A DNA stretch of 64,000 nucleotides, taken from positions 10,919,306 to 10,983,305 of the forward strand of contig OZ029921.1 in NCBI GenBank assembly GCA_964023275.1, in the 5' to 3' direction. Position 1 is the first letter of the stretch, and each line of letters begins with the position of its first letter. Below the pieces are notes generated by a model. That model was not told where the DNA came from. It was given only the letters and a program-made list of their open reading frames with translations, and searched no databases. The DNA comes from Norana najaformis (taxonomy: Eukaryota; Annelida; Clitellata; Crassiclitellata; Hormogastridae). The translations under genes were made by a program, and so were the position numbers. Shown here piece after piece: positions 1-11,545 of the stretch.

Positions 1-547
1 CCTGAACTGATTACACCTAAACTATATCTAGAATGACTCAAAAATTCAAATGCCCTGTATATATGACTATCTATGCTAGTTCAAACATCATCATAAACTA
101 TTATACAGCTCTGTGACTGACTTGGCCCATAAATAAACATTTGAATAATCTCAACAACAGTAACCTAGGCAGTGTTTCTCAACAGTAATTGGAATTAGAA
201 ACTTCTATAGCTGGTATCTAATAAACAAGGCATCAATTGATGGCACACCAAAATCAAGCCACAGTCAGATCAATATAGAGCAAGTACTTTAGGTTTGATG
301 AATCAGAGAGCCAGTCTATGATGGATAAATCAGCTGAAAAGGGCAAGTCTTCAGTTGAAACCGAAATCACACAAGAGACTGAGCAGAACGAACAAATTCA
401 GGAAGAGAATTCCAAAATTTAGGTCCAGCAACCAAAAAAACTCATCGACCAAAAGATCAATTCCAGATCAATTCCAGTTTTAGGCACAAGAGAAAGATAA
501 TCAGATAACCTGGTTGAATAATAACAGGTCTGGGGAAGGAGGATTGA
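1..547. other. intron, no gene; short LINE-tail-like stretch
   Basis: AT-rich intron sequence with no convincing ORF. Bases 215-250 resemble a repeat end seen several times in the window (the motif AAGGCATCAATTGATGGC here; similar AAGGCATCA motifs near 37420, 42420, 50760 and 56710). Confidence 0.4.
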
Positions 548-1260
548 TTTTAAGTATTACGATTGGCCAGAGTTTTAATGTTTTACAAACTAAAAGCCCC
601 AGTTTGAAAGAAATCCTTTGCTGAACAGGAAGCCAATCCAGAGATTTACAGGAGCTCATATTCTGATGTATTACTTATGGCTTTAACCAGAGTTCTGAAC
701 TCTGAAGTATCTGCATATCTGACATTTCTGATATCAGTAAGAAGCAAATTACAGTAATCAAGGCGACTGGAGACCAATGTATTTTACATGTATGCTGACT
801 TACAAATATCATTTACACAGTCAGTGAGAAACATAGTTGAATTAAAAACAATACTCAAATTACAAGCATCATCAGTCAATTCAATAAGTTTTGAGTTTCT
901 ACATGTTTGACTCTGTGATACCGGTAAGAAGTGAGTTACAGCAATCAAGGTGACTAGTGAATGTATTTTCCAGAGATATCTATGAGACATGGGAATATAA
1001 TACCTAATTCTGCATATGCCACAAATATACCTGTATTACAACTTACAAATACTATTTATGTAGTCAATGTGAGATAGTAGAATCAAAAACAATACCCAAG
1101 TTACGAGCAGCATCAGCCAACACAACAAGTGAGTCACCCAGTTTTAAAGATTCAGAAATCCTTTGCTGAACTTGATTCAAACTTCTTCAGCTGCTGTGGA
1201 GTGCCCAGTAGTAGAAATTCAGTTTTCGATGGGTTAAGGAGTTTTTATTAGCCACTCACC
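548..1260 (-). mobile_element. L2-type LINE 3' fragments, partly duplicated
   Basis: Read on the minus strand, about 550-640 gives LWIGFLFSKGFLSNWGF, a decayed form of the L2/CR1 C-terminal signature WLPVQQRISFKLGL. Further along are remnants of the DYCNSLL region and of the RT end. The segments at about 790-960 and 1030-1200 repeat one another (both contain the TTACAAATA, AAAAACAATAC and AAATTACAAGC/AAGTTACGAGC blocks), so either two truncated copies or an internal duplication is present. No open frame remains. Confidence 0.6.
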
Positions 1261-3032
1261 ATCCAAGACTACACCTCAAAGGCAGTGGACAATAACTGAA
1301 CAGATGAGTGACAAGACTAACTGTCAAAAGAAATGTGTATGCGTATCATCCACATAGAAATGATATCCTAGTGCAATGGTCACCAACCCATGGCCCAGGG
1401 GGTCGCATGTGGCCCTTAAAGGCTTTTAACAAATAACTGAAATAACATATATAGTTCTGAATGGCATTATAAAACCTGCCTATTCCAATGACGTCACTGT
1501 TGGTGAAGTCTCCTTCTGAAATTGGTCTTCCAGCCTTTCCGTTCTTTGCCAAAAAAATTAAGTTGTTGAGGCTTAATTTCTTTCTACAACTTAGCTAAAT
1601 TGGTGAATTAGTTGGATAAATTTAGAACGCCATGAAGCGACTGATGCCTTCGACTTCAAGTCACAGTAACACTGCAAAAGCAATGAGACAAGTGAGAACA
1701 CTGAAAGAAGAAAATTGCGAGTTCAACGATGAAAGGGAGCAAGAGTTTTTCTTTGTTTGGCACAACAACAAAGCGGTATGTCTACTCTGCCAGATTGCAT
1801 TTGAACTGATGTTATACCAAAAGGCACCCAAATCACTCCAAAGATTTTCCACCAAACAGTGAATTACGCAAACAACACCTGTTAGAACTTAAATCGAATT
1901 TAAAGCATGAACAAACTATTTTGAAAGCCCCTTTGAAATGTTCAGTTGGAGCTACTTAGGTTTTGTTAAGAATTTCTCAGATTCTTCTGTTTAACAAGAA
2001 GTCTTTCTCTGATGGACTGGGTGTTAAAGAATGTCTGCAGAATGCAGTTAGCATTCTTTTCCCTGAGGGCTCTGACCATAAATACAGTCCATTAGAAATA
2101 AAATCAGCAATGGAAGAAGTTCATTTGGCTCCAAGTACTGTAGCCAGATGATGCAAAAGTCTCAGTGATGATCTTTTGCAGCAACTTCTTTCAGATTTGC
2201 GTCATTGTGAATGGTTTTCATTGGATTCAGATGAGTCCATAGAGATTGCTGATGTCTCAAATGGCCGTAGTTGTATGTCTTAGTAAAAATTTCACCATAA
2301 AGGATGACATTCTGACATTGCTACCATTGTTAAGCACAACAAGAGATACAGACTGTTTTACTGCGCTGAAACAATTTCTAATACAGAAAAACTTGTCTTT
2401 GTTAAAATTATTTTGTGTAACAATGGGATGGTGCACCAGCTATTACTGGCATGCATGCAGGGGTGATTGTGCTGACGAGAAAGATCCAGAATTTGGAAGA
2501 TTTGTATCATTTCACTACATCATTAACCAGAAAGCTTTGTGTGCTAAAAAGCTGAAACTGGACTCAGTGATGACTGTTGTTTAAAAAAATTAACTTCATT
2601 TGGGCAAGGTCGTTGAACTGACGGTTTCGTGCTCTTCTTGATGATCTGGACGCAAAGTGAGATCAGAAGGCTTAGTCAAGAGAAAGTTTTGGATCGTTTA
2701 TTTGTACTTTTACCTCATATTAAACAATTTCTTGAAGAGAAAAACCAACACTTTGCAGAGTTATCAAGTCCTACTTGGCTGCTGGACATGGCCTTTTTAA
2801 CTGACATTACAGAGTACCTTAACCAACTAAATTTAAAGTTACAAGGTTCTCATTTTGTGACTGAACTATAAAGCCCAGTGTAATGCTTTTATTCGGAAAC
2901 TGGAAATTTGTCAGTTAGCTTTAGCTCTCAGTGATACAAAATATTTACTCAAATTGAAGCAAATGATCTCTGATTTGTCAGCCTCGTCAAATGCAGGTTC
3001 AACAAAAGAAACTACTGACCAGGCAAAAATTC

Positions 3033-3926
3033 AGTATTCTACTTGCCTATTTAACATCCTCGCGGAACAAGTGATGCGTAAAGCGCTTGATAGATTCACT
3101 GGTGGCTTTAGAATCGGCGGTAAAGTCATCAGTAATCTCAGATATGCCGATGACATCCTCTTGGTCGCTACTTCACCGGAGGAACTCCAGGAACTCGTCC
3201 GAAGAGTCAAAACCGCTGCTGAGGAGTACAGTTTAAAGATAAATACTTCGAAAACGAAAGTTATGACCAACACCGACGAGGTCCTCGAGGTTTTAGTTGC
3301 AGGCGATAAACTCAAGCAGGTTGATAACTTTACATACCTGGGCAGCAAAATTTCAAGCGACGCAAAGTGCTCAGGTGATGTTAAGTCCAGATTGGCCATG
3401 GAAGTCATGGTGAAACTCACGAAGGTCTGGAAAAACAAATCCATCAGCACTCAAACCAAACTTCGTTTGATGAAATCCCTGGTGTGGTCAGTTGCAACCT
3501 AAGGGTGCGAATCATGGACGCTCAAAAAAGCTGAAGAGAAGCAAATCCAGATTTTTGAGAACAAATGCATTCGAAAGCTTCTGCGCATCCCCTGGACGCT
3601 CAAGCTTACCACGGAGCAAGTTTATCACCTTGCTAGAACTTACCCCGAGCTCTTGAGTTCCACTAAAGCTCGCAAACTCCGCTATTTTGGTCACATCATT
3701 AGACTTCCTCAAGATTCCATAGAAAATTCCATCATTCTGGGTCACGCTGAAGGCTATCGACACCGTGGCAGACCCCAAATTAACTGGATCGACAATATTC
3801 TTTCCTGGACTAACCTTTCTGGTTCTTATCTTCTCGCCGCTGCACGCAATAGGCGTCAATGGAGAGCTCTAGTCCATTCATGTAGCCAACCGTCGCGCAG
3901 CGACGTTGGTGCATGACATGACATGA
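3033..3926 (+). mobile_element. RTE-type LINE fragment inserted in the hAT gene
   Basis: The plus strand encodes the end of a reverse transcriptase: ISNLRYADDILLVATSPEEL, then INTSKTKVM, FTYLGSKISS, and after a single stop near 3500 ESWTLKKAE, RKLRYFGHIIRLPQ and RRQWRALVHS. This layout (YADD, KTKVM, YLGS, RYFGH) is that of RTE-clade elements. The 3' end is a short ATGAC repeat at 3914-3926. The 5' part of the element is missing, as expected from 5' truncation. The hAT frame stops at its left edge and resumes on its right, so it is younger than the hAT copy. Confidence 0.85.
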
Positions 3927-4341
3927 CTTTGCTTTCAAAACTACACAATGAATTTGAAGAAAGATTTGCAGACTTCTTGCTTGCTGCACCTTTACTTCAG
4001 TTCGTTGTGAATCCGTTTCATGAAAATCCTGAGATCATTTCTAGGACAGCTGTTGACTGTGGTTTGTCGGAAAAACAATTTGAGCTGGAGATTATAGAAC
4101 TCCAAGAAAGCACAGAACTTAAGCAGCAGCACAAATGCATTGACAAGTTTTGTGACTTCTGGAAGATAGTCGACAAACAAAAATTTTCTGTCTGTTACAT
4201 GACTGCAAGCAAAGTTGCTTCATTTTTCAGTTCAACTTACTTATGTGAACAGACTTTTTCAACTATGAACATTTTAAAGTCAAAATTAAGAAACAGGCTA
4301 ACTACAGAGAATCTTTTGAGTCACCTAAGAACTTGTGTAAC

Positions 4342-4884
4342 TACCGTATTATCTCGGGTATAGTGCGCACTTTTTCCCCCAATAAAATCTACTCAAAGTC
4401 TGGGTGCGCATTATACATAGGAATAAAGCTCTAAGATGTTTTTGGCAACCCCCGATCACGCGCGCGAAGACCGCTTTTGCACTAACCAAAGGCAACAGAA
4501 GAAGTCTACATCTTCTAGCATAGGGTAAGAAGCTGAAGCCCCGCGGTCTGCTTCTTTTGATGCGGGCATTTTCCCGAGTTTTTCTTTTGTTTTGCGCCAC
4601 AAGCGAACATTTGATTCATTTACGTTGAGTTCGCGGCTAGCCAAACCGATTTCAAAGGACGTAATTTCGCTTATGCCGGAACTTCCACGACAGGTCTGTA
4701 TCAAATATCTAGAATTGAATGGTTTTACAGCGCATATTTTAATGCTTCCGACTTCGCGTCTACATTACCTGGGCATGCGGAACTTCACCTGCTCATTATA
4801 CATAGGTACTAAGATTAGGATAAATTTTCAAACTCAGGGTGCGCATTATGCACGAGTGCGCACTATACCCGAGATAATACGGTA
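4342..4884. mobile_element. Non-autonomous pogo-type element (family P2), TA target
   Basis: A complete 539-base element between TA dinucleotides. The ends are inverted repeats of about 30 bases starting TACCGTATTATCTCGGGTAT; a second inner GTGCGCATTATACATAGG-type repeat lies near each end. The minus strand (4704-4530) encodes a remnant of a pogo/jerky N-terminal helix-turn-helix: ELNVNESNVRLWRKTKEKL followed by the KEADRG box. No DDE domain is present. It sits in the C-terminal codons of the hAT gene; removing it plus one TA restores a continuous hAT reading frame, so insertion created a TA duplication. Confidence 0.88.
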
Positions 4885-5040
4885 GTTATGAACCTCAGTA
4901 TGGAACACTGTTGAGCAGCATGCAGTGCCAGATTTCTCACTAGTTGATGAGTGTTGGTAAACTAAATGATGAACTATTGATAACTTTGATTTTCATTTCA
5001 TGTTTCTTAAATATGTTGTTTTCTTAAATACTGTAAGAAT

Positions 5041-5660
5041 ATACTACATAGAACAGAACCCAGTGGAACACCACATGTGTGCAAAAGAACTACACGAATA
5101 ATTACCATTTAAATACACTGATTGAGTGCAAAGGCTAAGATAAGTAGCATACCAATGCAAGGGTGGGACCAGAAACCCAGAACCAGCACCAAAGACACTG
5201 CAAAAGAAGAGAATTGTTCACAGTATCAAAAGCAGTAGACAAGTCCAGAAGAACAAATGCTGCCACCCCACCCTTTACCCATGGAGCACGTGATATCATT
5301 ATGAACAGCAAAAAGGGCACTGAATTAAACTTACCATATGCACATTGAAATGGGGAGATTAGTAAGTTAGATGATAGGTGAGTCTGCATATGATGTATAA
5401 CTACCCTTTCAAGAACTTTAGATACAAAATTCAAAGTTGAGATGGGTCTGTAATTAGACAGATCACTAGGGTCAAGAGAAGGTTTCTTTAAGAGGATGAA
5501 CTATAGAATGAGCAAAAGCAGATTGGAAGGATCCCTCATGCAGTGAGAAATTGATAATTGATGCAATGTTTGGACCCAGGGCATCAAATCACTCTTTCAG
5601 AACATGTAGCAATGGTGTCCAGGAGGCAGCTCTTATTAGATGAAGAAAAGATTTGTTAGC
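5041..5660 (-). mobile_element. L2-type LINE RT fragment
   Basis: The minus strand (5434-5135) reads VSKVLERVVIHHMQTHLSSN, then PFQCAYGKF and LLDLSTAFDTVNNSLLLQCL, the fingers/palm start of an L2/CR1 reverse transcriptase. The GVPxGSVL-like region lies at 5060-5030. The palm catalytic motif and 3' end are missing. Same family as the copies at 24.7-28.2 kb and 37.5-41.3 kb. Confidence 0.75.
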
Positions 5661-6420
5661 TGAAAGCAGTGCAAGATGGGAGGTAAAGAACTAGGATGAA
5701 GAAAATTATCACATACTAAGTAACCAACAAATTTCAGCCTTATATCAGAAATTTTGCCTGGAGAAATAGGAAGGCAGAATGAGAGAGAGACAGAGAGAGA
5801 GAGAGAGAGACAGAGAGAGAGAGAGATAGAGATCTGTTATTTGCCATTTTCATTGCAACCAAACCAGGATGTTCAGGAAAGCTGTGTCAGCAGGAAATTG
5901 TAGAAGGGGTTCCATTGGTTGGTTTCTGCATGTGCTCAAGAACCTGCAACTGGGGATTTTCCGAGAAAAACAAATACTCATAAACACAAACTCACAACAC
6001 TAGAAGAAACTTGGCTCACCCACCTTTGGCAAAATATTGGGAGTTTGACATTTTCTTTCTTCAGACCTATGTAAATAAAGAAAATAACAGTTTCTTCTGG
6101 AAATTCTACAGGACTTGTCCATATATGAGATCACAGGATTCTAGTCTATTTTTGACTCCAACCTTCTGCATCACCACATTCTGTCACAAAACTGATCCCC
6201 TTCTCAGTATTATGTCACAACGTTTCTGCCTCCCATAAAAATGGAAAATTAAATTTGGCTTCGTCTTTTAATCATATCACGATTACCAATTTTTCTTTTT
6301 GTTGAAGGCTAAGGTTAAAGTTTCATTGAACACATATGTATATGCAAGCATGTAGGAGGTATGTATATATTTATGTATGTATGCATGAGTGCCTGTATGT
6401 ACATACATATGTTATGTCCC
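5661..6420. repeat. GA microsatellite and unassigned intron
   Basis: Bases 5778-5833 are a GAGA run with occasional CAGA units. The remainder has no recognisable gene; 6340-6415 is a purine/pyrimidine-alternating TATGTATG-rich stretch. Confidence 0.6.
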
Positions 6421-6435
6421 TGAACAGCATCTTTT

Positions 6436-6637
6436 AAGTACCTCTCAAAGGCACTTCCTTGCCAGCCTGGCAGAAGTCACGTGGAATCAACTGAAATTCG
6501 TTGTAGAACAAGAAATGCTGTTGCCCACTTTCCGACTGCTGGTTCAATGGATTCAGCAACAGCTGGAATATTGTCAACTCAACTGTGACAAGCTGCAGAC
6601 GCCATTCTTGCTAGAATATTTGACTTCGGAACCATAA
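6436..6637 (+). CDS. Unrecognised ORF or terminal exon
   Basis: An open frame preceded by CCCTGAACAG, an acceptable splice acceptor at 6426-6435, encoding HLLSTSQRHFLASLAEVTWN, then FVVEQEMLLPTFRLLVQWIQ and ending in FLLEYLTSEP and a stop. Residue and codon use look more protein-like than the surrounding intron (frequent Leu CTG, amphipathic Leu/Gln helices), and no LINE or transposase motif is visible. It runs opposite to DENND4, inside an intron or beyond the last exon seen. I do not recognise the family. It could be the last exon of a nested plus-strand gene, a retrocopy fragment, or chance. Confidence 0.3.
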
Positions 6638-7502
6638 TTTGAGCCTCGTCAGGTTATCTATTATTTGGTTTACGTATAATATGATTTTGTCATTTGTGTA
6701 AAGTTACATTCTTTTATATCCCCTTCCCCATCACCACATATCCTCAAACATGTCGGAACTTCCCTCTGATGCAAGATTTCATATATGGACAGCCCAGAGC
6801 ACAATTATTATGACACTAGTATCAATCATCAACAAATGAAAAGTATTGATACACAGTCACTCCTGAATAAACAAAATTCTGTAGGCCAAAAGCACATTTA
6901 AAACTACAGCCATGCTAAGAATGTTCAAAAGAAAAAGGTCCAAAAGGCACAAGTTTACGACTATGAAAATATCAAACTGTTGCATTGTATAATACTGCAT
7001 TAGTAAATTTATACAGCACACTGCATAGCAAAACAACTTGGCAGTGCTCCTAGTATAACAGTCCTGCAGGTATATCTGCAAAATGCAACACTCCTACCTG
7101 GTACAATCAACTGAGCACTAATATTGGGTGAAAGCTTGCTCCACAGTAAATAACTAGCCACAATAAAAGTCTTGTGCTGCACTATCAAAATCTTTGCATG
7201 AGTTACAAAGATTATTCATATCAGATGAGTGCAGACAGCTACAACAAGTAGCTTCAGAAAAGATCATCAAAGCACTTATTTACATCAATGTCATCTAATG
7301 AAAAAGTCTCTGATGAAATGAAACACAAGCAACTACCAAGCCATCCTAACGGAGCATGAAAGACCAATACAACCAAATTAGAGGCAACAAAATTTAGCAT
7401 TAAAACCTCCAGTAGTATTTCACTTAGACATTTCCGAAACTATGTGAAATAGTTTGCAGCACAACTGTGAACTTATGTTCAAAACAAGATTAGAATCTTT
7501 AC
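6638..7502. other. Intron downstream of the last DENND4 exon seen
   Basis: AT-rich sequence in both directions with no convincing coding or repeat signature. The next DENND4 exon was looked for here on the minus strand and not found. Confidence 0.4.
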
Positions 7503-7584
7503 ACAGTAATGGTGCATGTGTCGAGGTCAACAAATGTGATGTCTGAAGGAGGATCAAACATGTCAAAATATCGGGAATCTAGAC
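7503..7584 (-). CDS. DENND4: DENND4-like exon, DSRYFD motif
   Basis: An 82-base exon encoding [19 protein letters not shown] and LDTCTIT(V), matching family VDSRYFDLxDPPxDVxxIDLDTN. Acceptor TCTGTTTACAG; preferred donor ACTGT|GTAAAG (phase 2), with ACT|GTGTAA as a poorer choice. This is the last host exon seen; the next family segment (the NWKQLPKKPCKNL region and dDENN) was not found between 1 and 7500 and probably lies off the left edge. Confidence 0.9.
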
Positions 7585-8469
7585 CTGTAAACAGAAAAAA
7601 GCAATAACTGTCTTATGGACTAATTGAAATTTATAGCATATTTCAAGCTTATGTAATTTTTCAAACATTGGTATGTGACTAGCATATTCATTATGGTGTT
7701 CCCAAGCTATCTGCCTAATTTCTTTTGAACAGAAGCACTGCAAGTACTGACTGCTCAAGAGAGAACATGTCCCACTGATAATCTTGCTTTTCTCAGAATC
7801 ATACATGAGTCATGACACTCAACTGATAACATCTCCAGAGCTATCTGAAATATTTATACTAATGATGTATCAGTTTATAAACAGAACTGATGCATTATTT
7901 CATTAAATAAAACTCTGAAAATGTAAAAAATTCAACTTAGGACACATCATGTCAGAGTTGCTCTCATATAGGGGTCTGTTTACCAGCAAATGCTTGATCA
8001 GGTCATCTGTAACCTTTCCAGGACATACAGGCCTTGGATTATGAGAACCTTATTGATGTGGCTTTTATTTAAGCTGTCAGCAGAAAAAAAGCAAACCCAA
8101 CTATAGACCAATCTGTATTCAGATTGCAGCGTGCCACATCATCCAGCTTAATTAAGCACAATGACCTTGGTACGAACCTCGGACTTCCATGTAACATCGG
8201 TTGTCACATGTGAATAGATTTTAAGTGATCAACATCCTTGTATGTATCCAAACAAACTTGCACTTTCAAACCATAACAGTTATCAAACACATCAGAAGTA
8301 GCCACATTAAAAAGGCACTTTGGTTTTTCATGTCATGGGAAGCCAGTCACTACATGACCCACTACTACAAACCGATTGACTAACTGTTGACAGATCACCT
8401 TTCTAGCCTTTCTGCCAAGAGTTTGGCTATCAACACCATCAGCTGTATATTTTTTCCACAGTGCTTTGC
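7585..8469. other. Intron; includes a segment shared with 14383-14447
   Basis: No gene recognised. Bases 7830-7894 are almost identical to 14383-14447 inside the element nested in the pogo-like transposon (shared block includes CTGAAATATTTATACTAA and AGTTTATAAACAGAACTG). Confidence 0.5.
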
Positions 8470-8650
8470 AATGTAGTTCAGTGTCCTGTGTCTTTCAGTC
8501 ACAATATTCATTTCTGTATTCATTATGCACAACTCTCTAATGACTAAGGATCAATTTTTGATGGTGCTGAGCAATTGTGAGGCTTGAACCCAAACTCTGC
8601 ATTACAAGCTGAACGTTCTAACCAGTCAGCAACCACGCCCCACAAATAAT
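8470..8650 (-). mobile_element. Probable tRNA-derived SINE
   Basis: The minus strand from about 8645 reads GGGGCGTGGTTGCTGACTGG and then GTTAGAACGTTCAGC, followed at about 40 bases by GTTTGGGTTCAAGCC. These resemble pol III A-box and B-box elements (B-box GGTTCAAGCC). The sequence downstream does not close a tRNA acceptor stem, so a SINE head is more likely than a tRNA gene. The 3' limit is a guess. Confidence 0.5.
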
Positions 8651-8849
8651 AGTGCACATTCCACTCCAGGTGCATTCAGGCAGCAGCACAGAACCCAAAT
8701 GGTCCCTGCCTTGGGTTTCCGTAGTCTGCACACCACAAATCTCTTTGCCACAGACCTAAGCCATGTGCTTTCTGCACTGGGGCTTATGATTCACTTGTAC
8801 TGATTATACCTAAGCACATGACATACAACTGTCTTAGATGCTGCAGCTT

Positions 8850-9300
8850 GCTTGATTGGCGGCATTCCAAAGTTTGGCCATATCTCCTTATTCACGCTGA
8901 AAAACTCCACTGGCTTCCAATCCGAGAACGCATCCAGTTTAAAATTCTGGCCCTTGTGCGCAGCTGCCTTGTTGGCAGTGCACCTATTTATCTAAGGGAG
9001 CTCTGTGTCCCTGTTTCTTCTGTCCCTGGCCACCGACTGCTGCGATCGGCAGTCCAGGGAGACCTGGTAGTTCCTATGGCTCGCACTACTACTGCACAGC
9101 GTCGCAGCTTCACCGTTGTTGGCCCTGCCTCATGGAACAACCTGCCTGGTGACCTTAGGCGGGAATTCCTCTCTCTTCCTCCCTCTCTTTTCCACAAGCG
9201 TTTGAAGACCGTGTTATTCCCCATTAGTCATGGGAAATTGGGCCGGGAGCGCCTCTGATGAGTTTTATCTTGAAGTGGCGCTTTATAAGTTTTTGATTAC
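8850..9300 (+). mobile_element. L2-type LINE 3' end
   Basis: Encodes the L2/CR1 C-terminal region: KLHWLPIRERIQFKILALVR, SCLVGSAPIYLRELCVPVSS, GPASWNNLPGDLR and FHKRLKTVLF, and continues into a 3' UTR ending GGCGCTTTATAAGTTTTTGA followed by a short GATTAC repeat (9293-9307). 5'-truncated. The same tail, reversed, marks the copies at 25139 and 60718. It also resembles the presumed parent of the minisatellites at 32.7-33.6 kb. Confidence 0.88.
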
Positions 9301-9597
9301 GATTACGAACAGAAAACGTTCTCATGGTTTCAGTCATTTTATTGTAGCAGCAGCAAGTATCGGATATTCAAAGGTAACAAACATTAACAAGGAACACAAG
9401 GAACACATAACAGTGATGGCTATACAGCAAACAGTGAACTAAGTAGAATTTCCAGAAATTTTCCTCATAACAGCTCTGGTTGTAGATCCAGTCACAGACC
9501 ACCTCAACCAGCCAGAAATCTTATCAAAATGCCCTAAGAAATCAAAATCAAGGACTGCTAAAAAATTTGCATGCAAATCTGCAAACCCCACTGTAAC

Positions 9598-9778
9598 ACA
9601 CATTCACTCATTCATTTACTCACTCACTCACTCACTCATTCACTTACTCTCGCTTTCACTCTCTCACACTCACTCACTCACTCACTCTTACTCATTCAAT
9701 CACTCACTCACTCTCTCTCTCTCACTCACTCACTCTCACTCTCTCTCTCACTCACTCTCTCACTCACTCGTTGATTCA
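9598..9778. repeat. CACT/CTCT microsatellite
   Basis: About 180 bases of CACT units with CTCT and CATT variants. It creates a spurious ORF of repeated His-Ser-Leu-Thr on the plus strand. Confidence 0.95.
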
Positions 9779-10762
9779 TTCAATCCTAATTCCTAGCATT
9801 CGTATTAGGTTGGCCAGAATTTGGGAGGGAAATGGGGACACTTTCTTAAAATTTAACGACTGACAGGACAGGGCATGACCAGGGTGGAGCCAACCAGCTG
9901 CCAACCCAATCTGGAACATTTGACATCAACAGTGACACGTTTCATGACAACATATTTTTTAATTTTAGAAATTAACAAAAGAAAATCTGCACTGGGTAAA
10001 ACAACGATGACTTAAATAAACATTATCTGATGATTATGACATCATTATACAGCATGGACACATTTATGCGCTATCGGTTTACCTGCAATTTGTTATAATA
10101 CGCAGTTGCATCATATCCTTGAAAAACTTTTGACTTAGCACACTGTGCTAGTTAACAAGCAAAATAAAGAACTGCAATGTAGCAGTAACCATCTAAGCAC
10201 AGGAAGTAAATCACAGGAACTGTAGACTTATTTCCTTCCATTGCTGTTTTGGTAAGACATATCATGCCTAGTCACACTACATAAATTTTTATATTTTTAG
10301 TATGCCTCATTTAGTGAGTCAAGCATCAGCATTCATATGCTGTTGAGGAAAACGAGCTGTTATAGATCTAGATCAGTTACACAATAGTGAAGTGCAAGTC
10401 AAAATTTCTAGAAATCTCAGTATTGCTGAGTTCATTCTATGAAGTTGGGTTAAAATGCAACAAAGCTGCGAGAATTTGTGCAGAATGTACTTTCAGAAGT
10501 TGGAAGATGGATTGCAGAAAATGTGTGTGCCATTTTTTTTAAGCCTCATGTGGGGAAAACACTGCCTAAGATAGAGATACCACACAGACCCACACACACC
10601 ATAGAGGAATAGTCCTCAAACACTCCTCTCTTAACATGTCTGAACCAGTACACACAATTTATTTTTACTACGTTCTCATTACATTGAATGGAAAAGTGGA
10701 TTTTCCAACCTTTCTCTTAGTAGCAAAACAATGTGTTAAAAACTATGGGTATCTTTTCTTCA
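9779..10762. other. Intron; possible small-element end at 9807
   Basis: No gene. TAGGTTGGCCAGAATTTGGG at 9807-9826 looks like the terminus of a short DNA element, but no matching inverted end was found nearby. Confidence 0.3.
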
Positions 10763-10927
10763 ATCTCAGCTAGGGATGTTAAACGATAATCGGAAATCCG
10801 ACAATCGGTTTAGAAAACGATTATCGATTTTCTTATTTACAAAACGATAATCGAATTAATCTTTTTTGTCATTTTCGTAGTGAAAATTATAAGAAATGCC
10901 AGAAAGAAATAATTCTTATAATAAATA

Positions 10928-11083
10928 ATGATCGTATTATTCCTCCTGCTGACAATTTAACGCGTAAATGTTTTATTGTTAGGATGTTGTATGAATATTG
11001 AGTTTTCTTTTTGGATACTTGTAAACCGATGTGCGGTTAGCTATTGGTTAATAAAGAATATACTTACTTACTTACTTACTTCA
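10928..11083 (+). mobile_element. LINE 3' tail nested in the hAT element
   Basis: From GATCGTATTATTCCTCCTGC through the ACTT repeat at 11062-11081 this matches, in the opposite sense, the 3' end of the LINE at 38243-39235, including the last codons (RMLYEY and a stop) and the AATAAAGAATATACTTAC end. A severely 5'-truncated insertion. Confidence 0.85.
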
Positions 11084-11164
11084 TGGATTTGTTTAGTGCT
11101 TACGATTGTTTTGGCCGGCAGATAAGAAGGTGCGTTTGTTCAAAATTTGTGAGTGCTCCGTGCG

Positions 11165-11545
11165 GCAATCTTATATCGTGGTCCAATGTTTCCCTTAGCA
11201 TGTGGGTGTGGCTTCAGGCGTGCCAATGCCAGGCTGCAGCCCTAGGGCTCAGAAGGCGTTTGAGTTTATCCAGTAGGATGCATTGCACATCGGTCGTCAT
11301 CCAAGACTATGTTTGCTCTACTGGCCGCTGCAGCCTGGGCAATGGCGCTCATCAGAGGTATGCCTAGCTTGCATCCATGCTATTTTGGCTATTACTTTTA
11401 CTGCACAGGTATGTGTCATATTCATTGAGCTGCACATCCTGCTGGATGAGCCTCTTACAGCTGGCTGTAGTTGCCGCAGCCAAGGCTGAAGCCACGCCCA
11501 CATGCTAATGGCAGCATTGGACCATGATACTGTAAGACTGCCGAT
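11165..11545. repeat. Imperfect foldback palindrome inside the hAT element
   Basis: The left arm, about 11165-11290, contains GGTCCAATGTTTCCC, TTAGCATGTGGGTGTGGCTT and TATCCAGTAGGATG. The right arm, about 11420-11545, contains the inverse: CATCCTGCTGGATGAG, AAGCCACGCCCACATGCTAA and CAGCATTGGACC. The arms face each other around a spacer near 11300-11410, so the transcript or single strand would form a long hairpin. Confidence 0.75.

Larger units (their letters stand above)
1371..4960 (+). mobile_element. Decayed hAT element, ZBED/SCAND3-like
   Basis: The left end reads TGGTCACCAACCCATGGCCC, typical of hAT elements related to ZBED5/SCAND3 genes. The coding remnant follows in order: N-terminal BED-like segment (1632-1860: EFFFVWHNNKAVCLLCQIA), middle region (2246-2580: DILTLLPLLSTTRDTDCFTA and IINQKALCAKKLKL), WLLDMAFLTDITEYLNQLNL (2780-2870), and the hAT C-terminal dimerisation region (3945-4340: STYLCEQTFSTMNILKSKLR). 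It has many stops and frameshifts, so it is a pseudogene. Two later insertions split it: an RTE LINE (about 3033-3926) and a pogo-type element (4342-4884). After the latter the frame resumes as SYEPQYGTLLSSMQCQISH and a stop. Confidence 0.85.

Noticed and set aside
3031-3450. Minus-strand ORF of 139 codons
   Set aside because: Antisense shadow of the RTE reverse transcriptase.
8578-8650. True tRNA gene on the minus strand
   Set aside because: Pol III box-like motifs are present, but the acceptor stem does not close and the sequence continues as a SINE-like body.
9571-9774. Plus-strand ORF rich in His-Ser-Leu-Thr
   Set aside because: Direct translation of the CACT microsatellite; no non-repeat coding sequence.
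11044-11367. Plus-strand ORF of 107 codons
   Set aside because: Spans the junction of a LINE tail and the hAT palindrome, so it is a chance frame.
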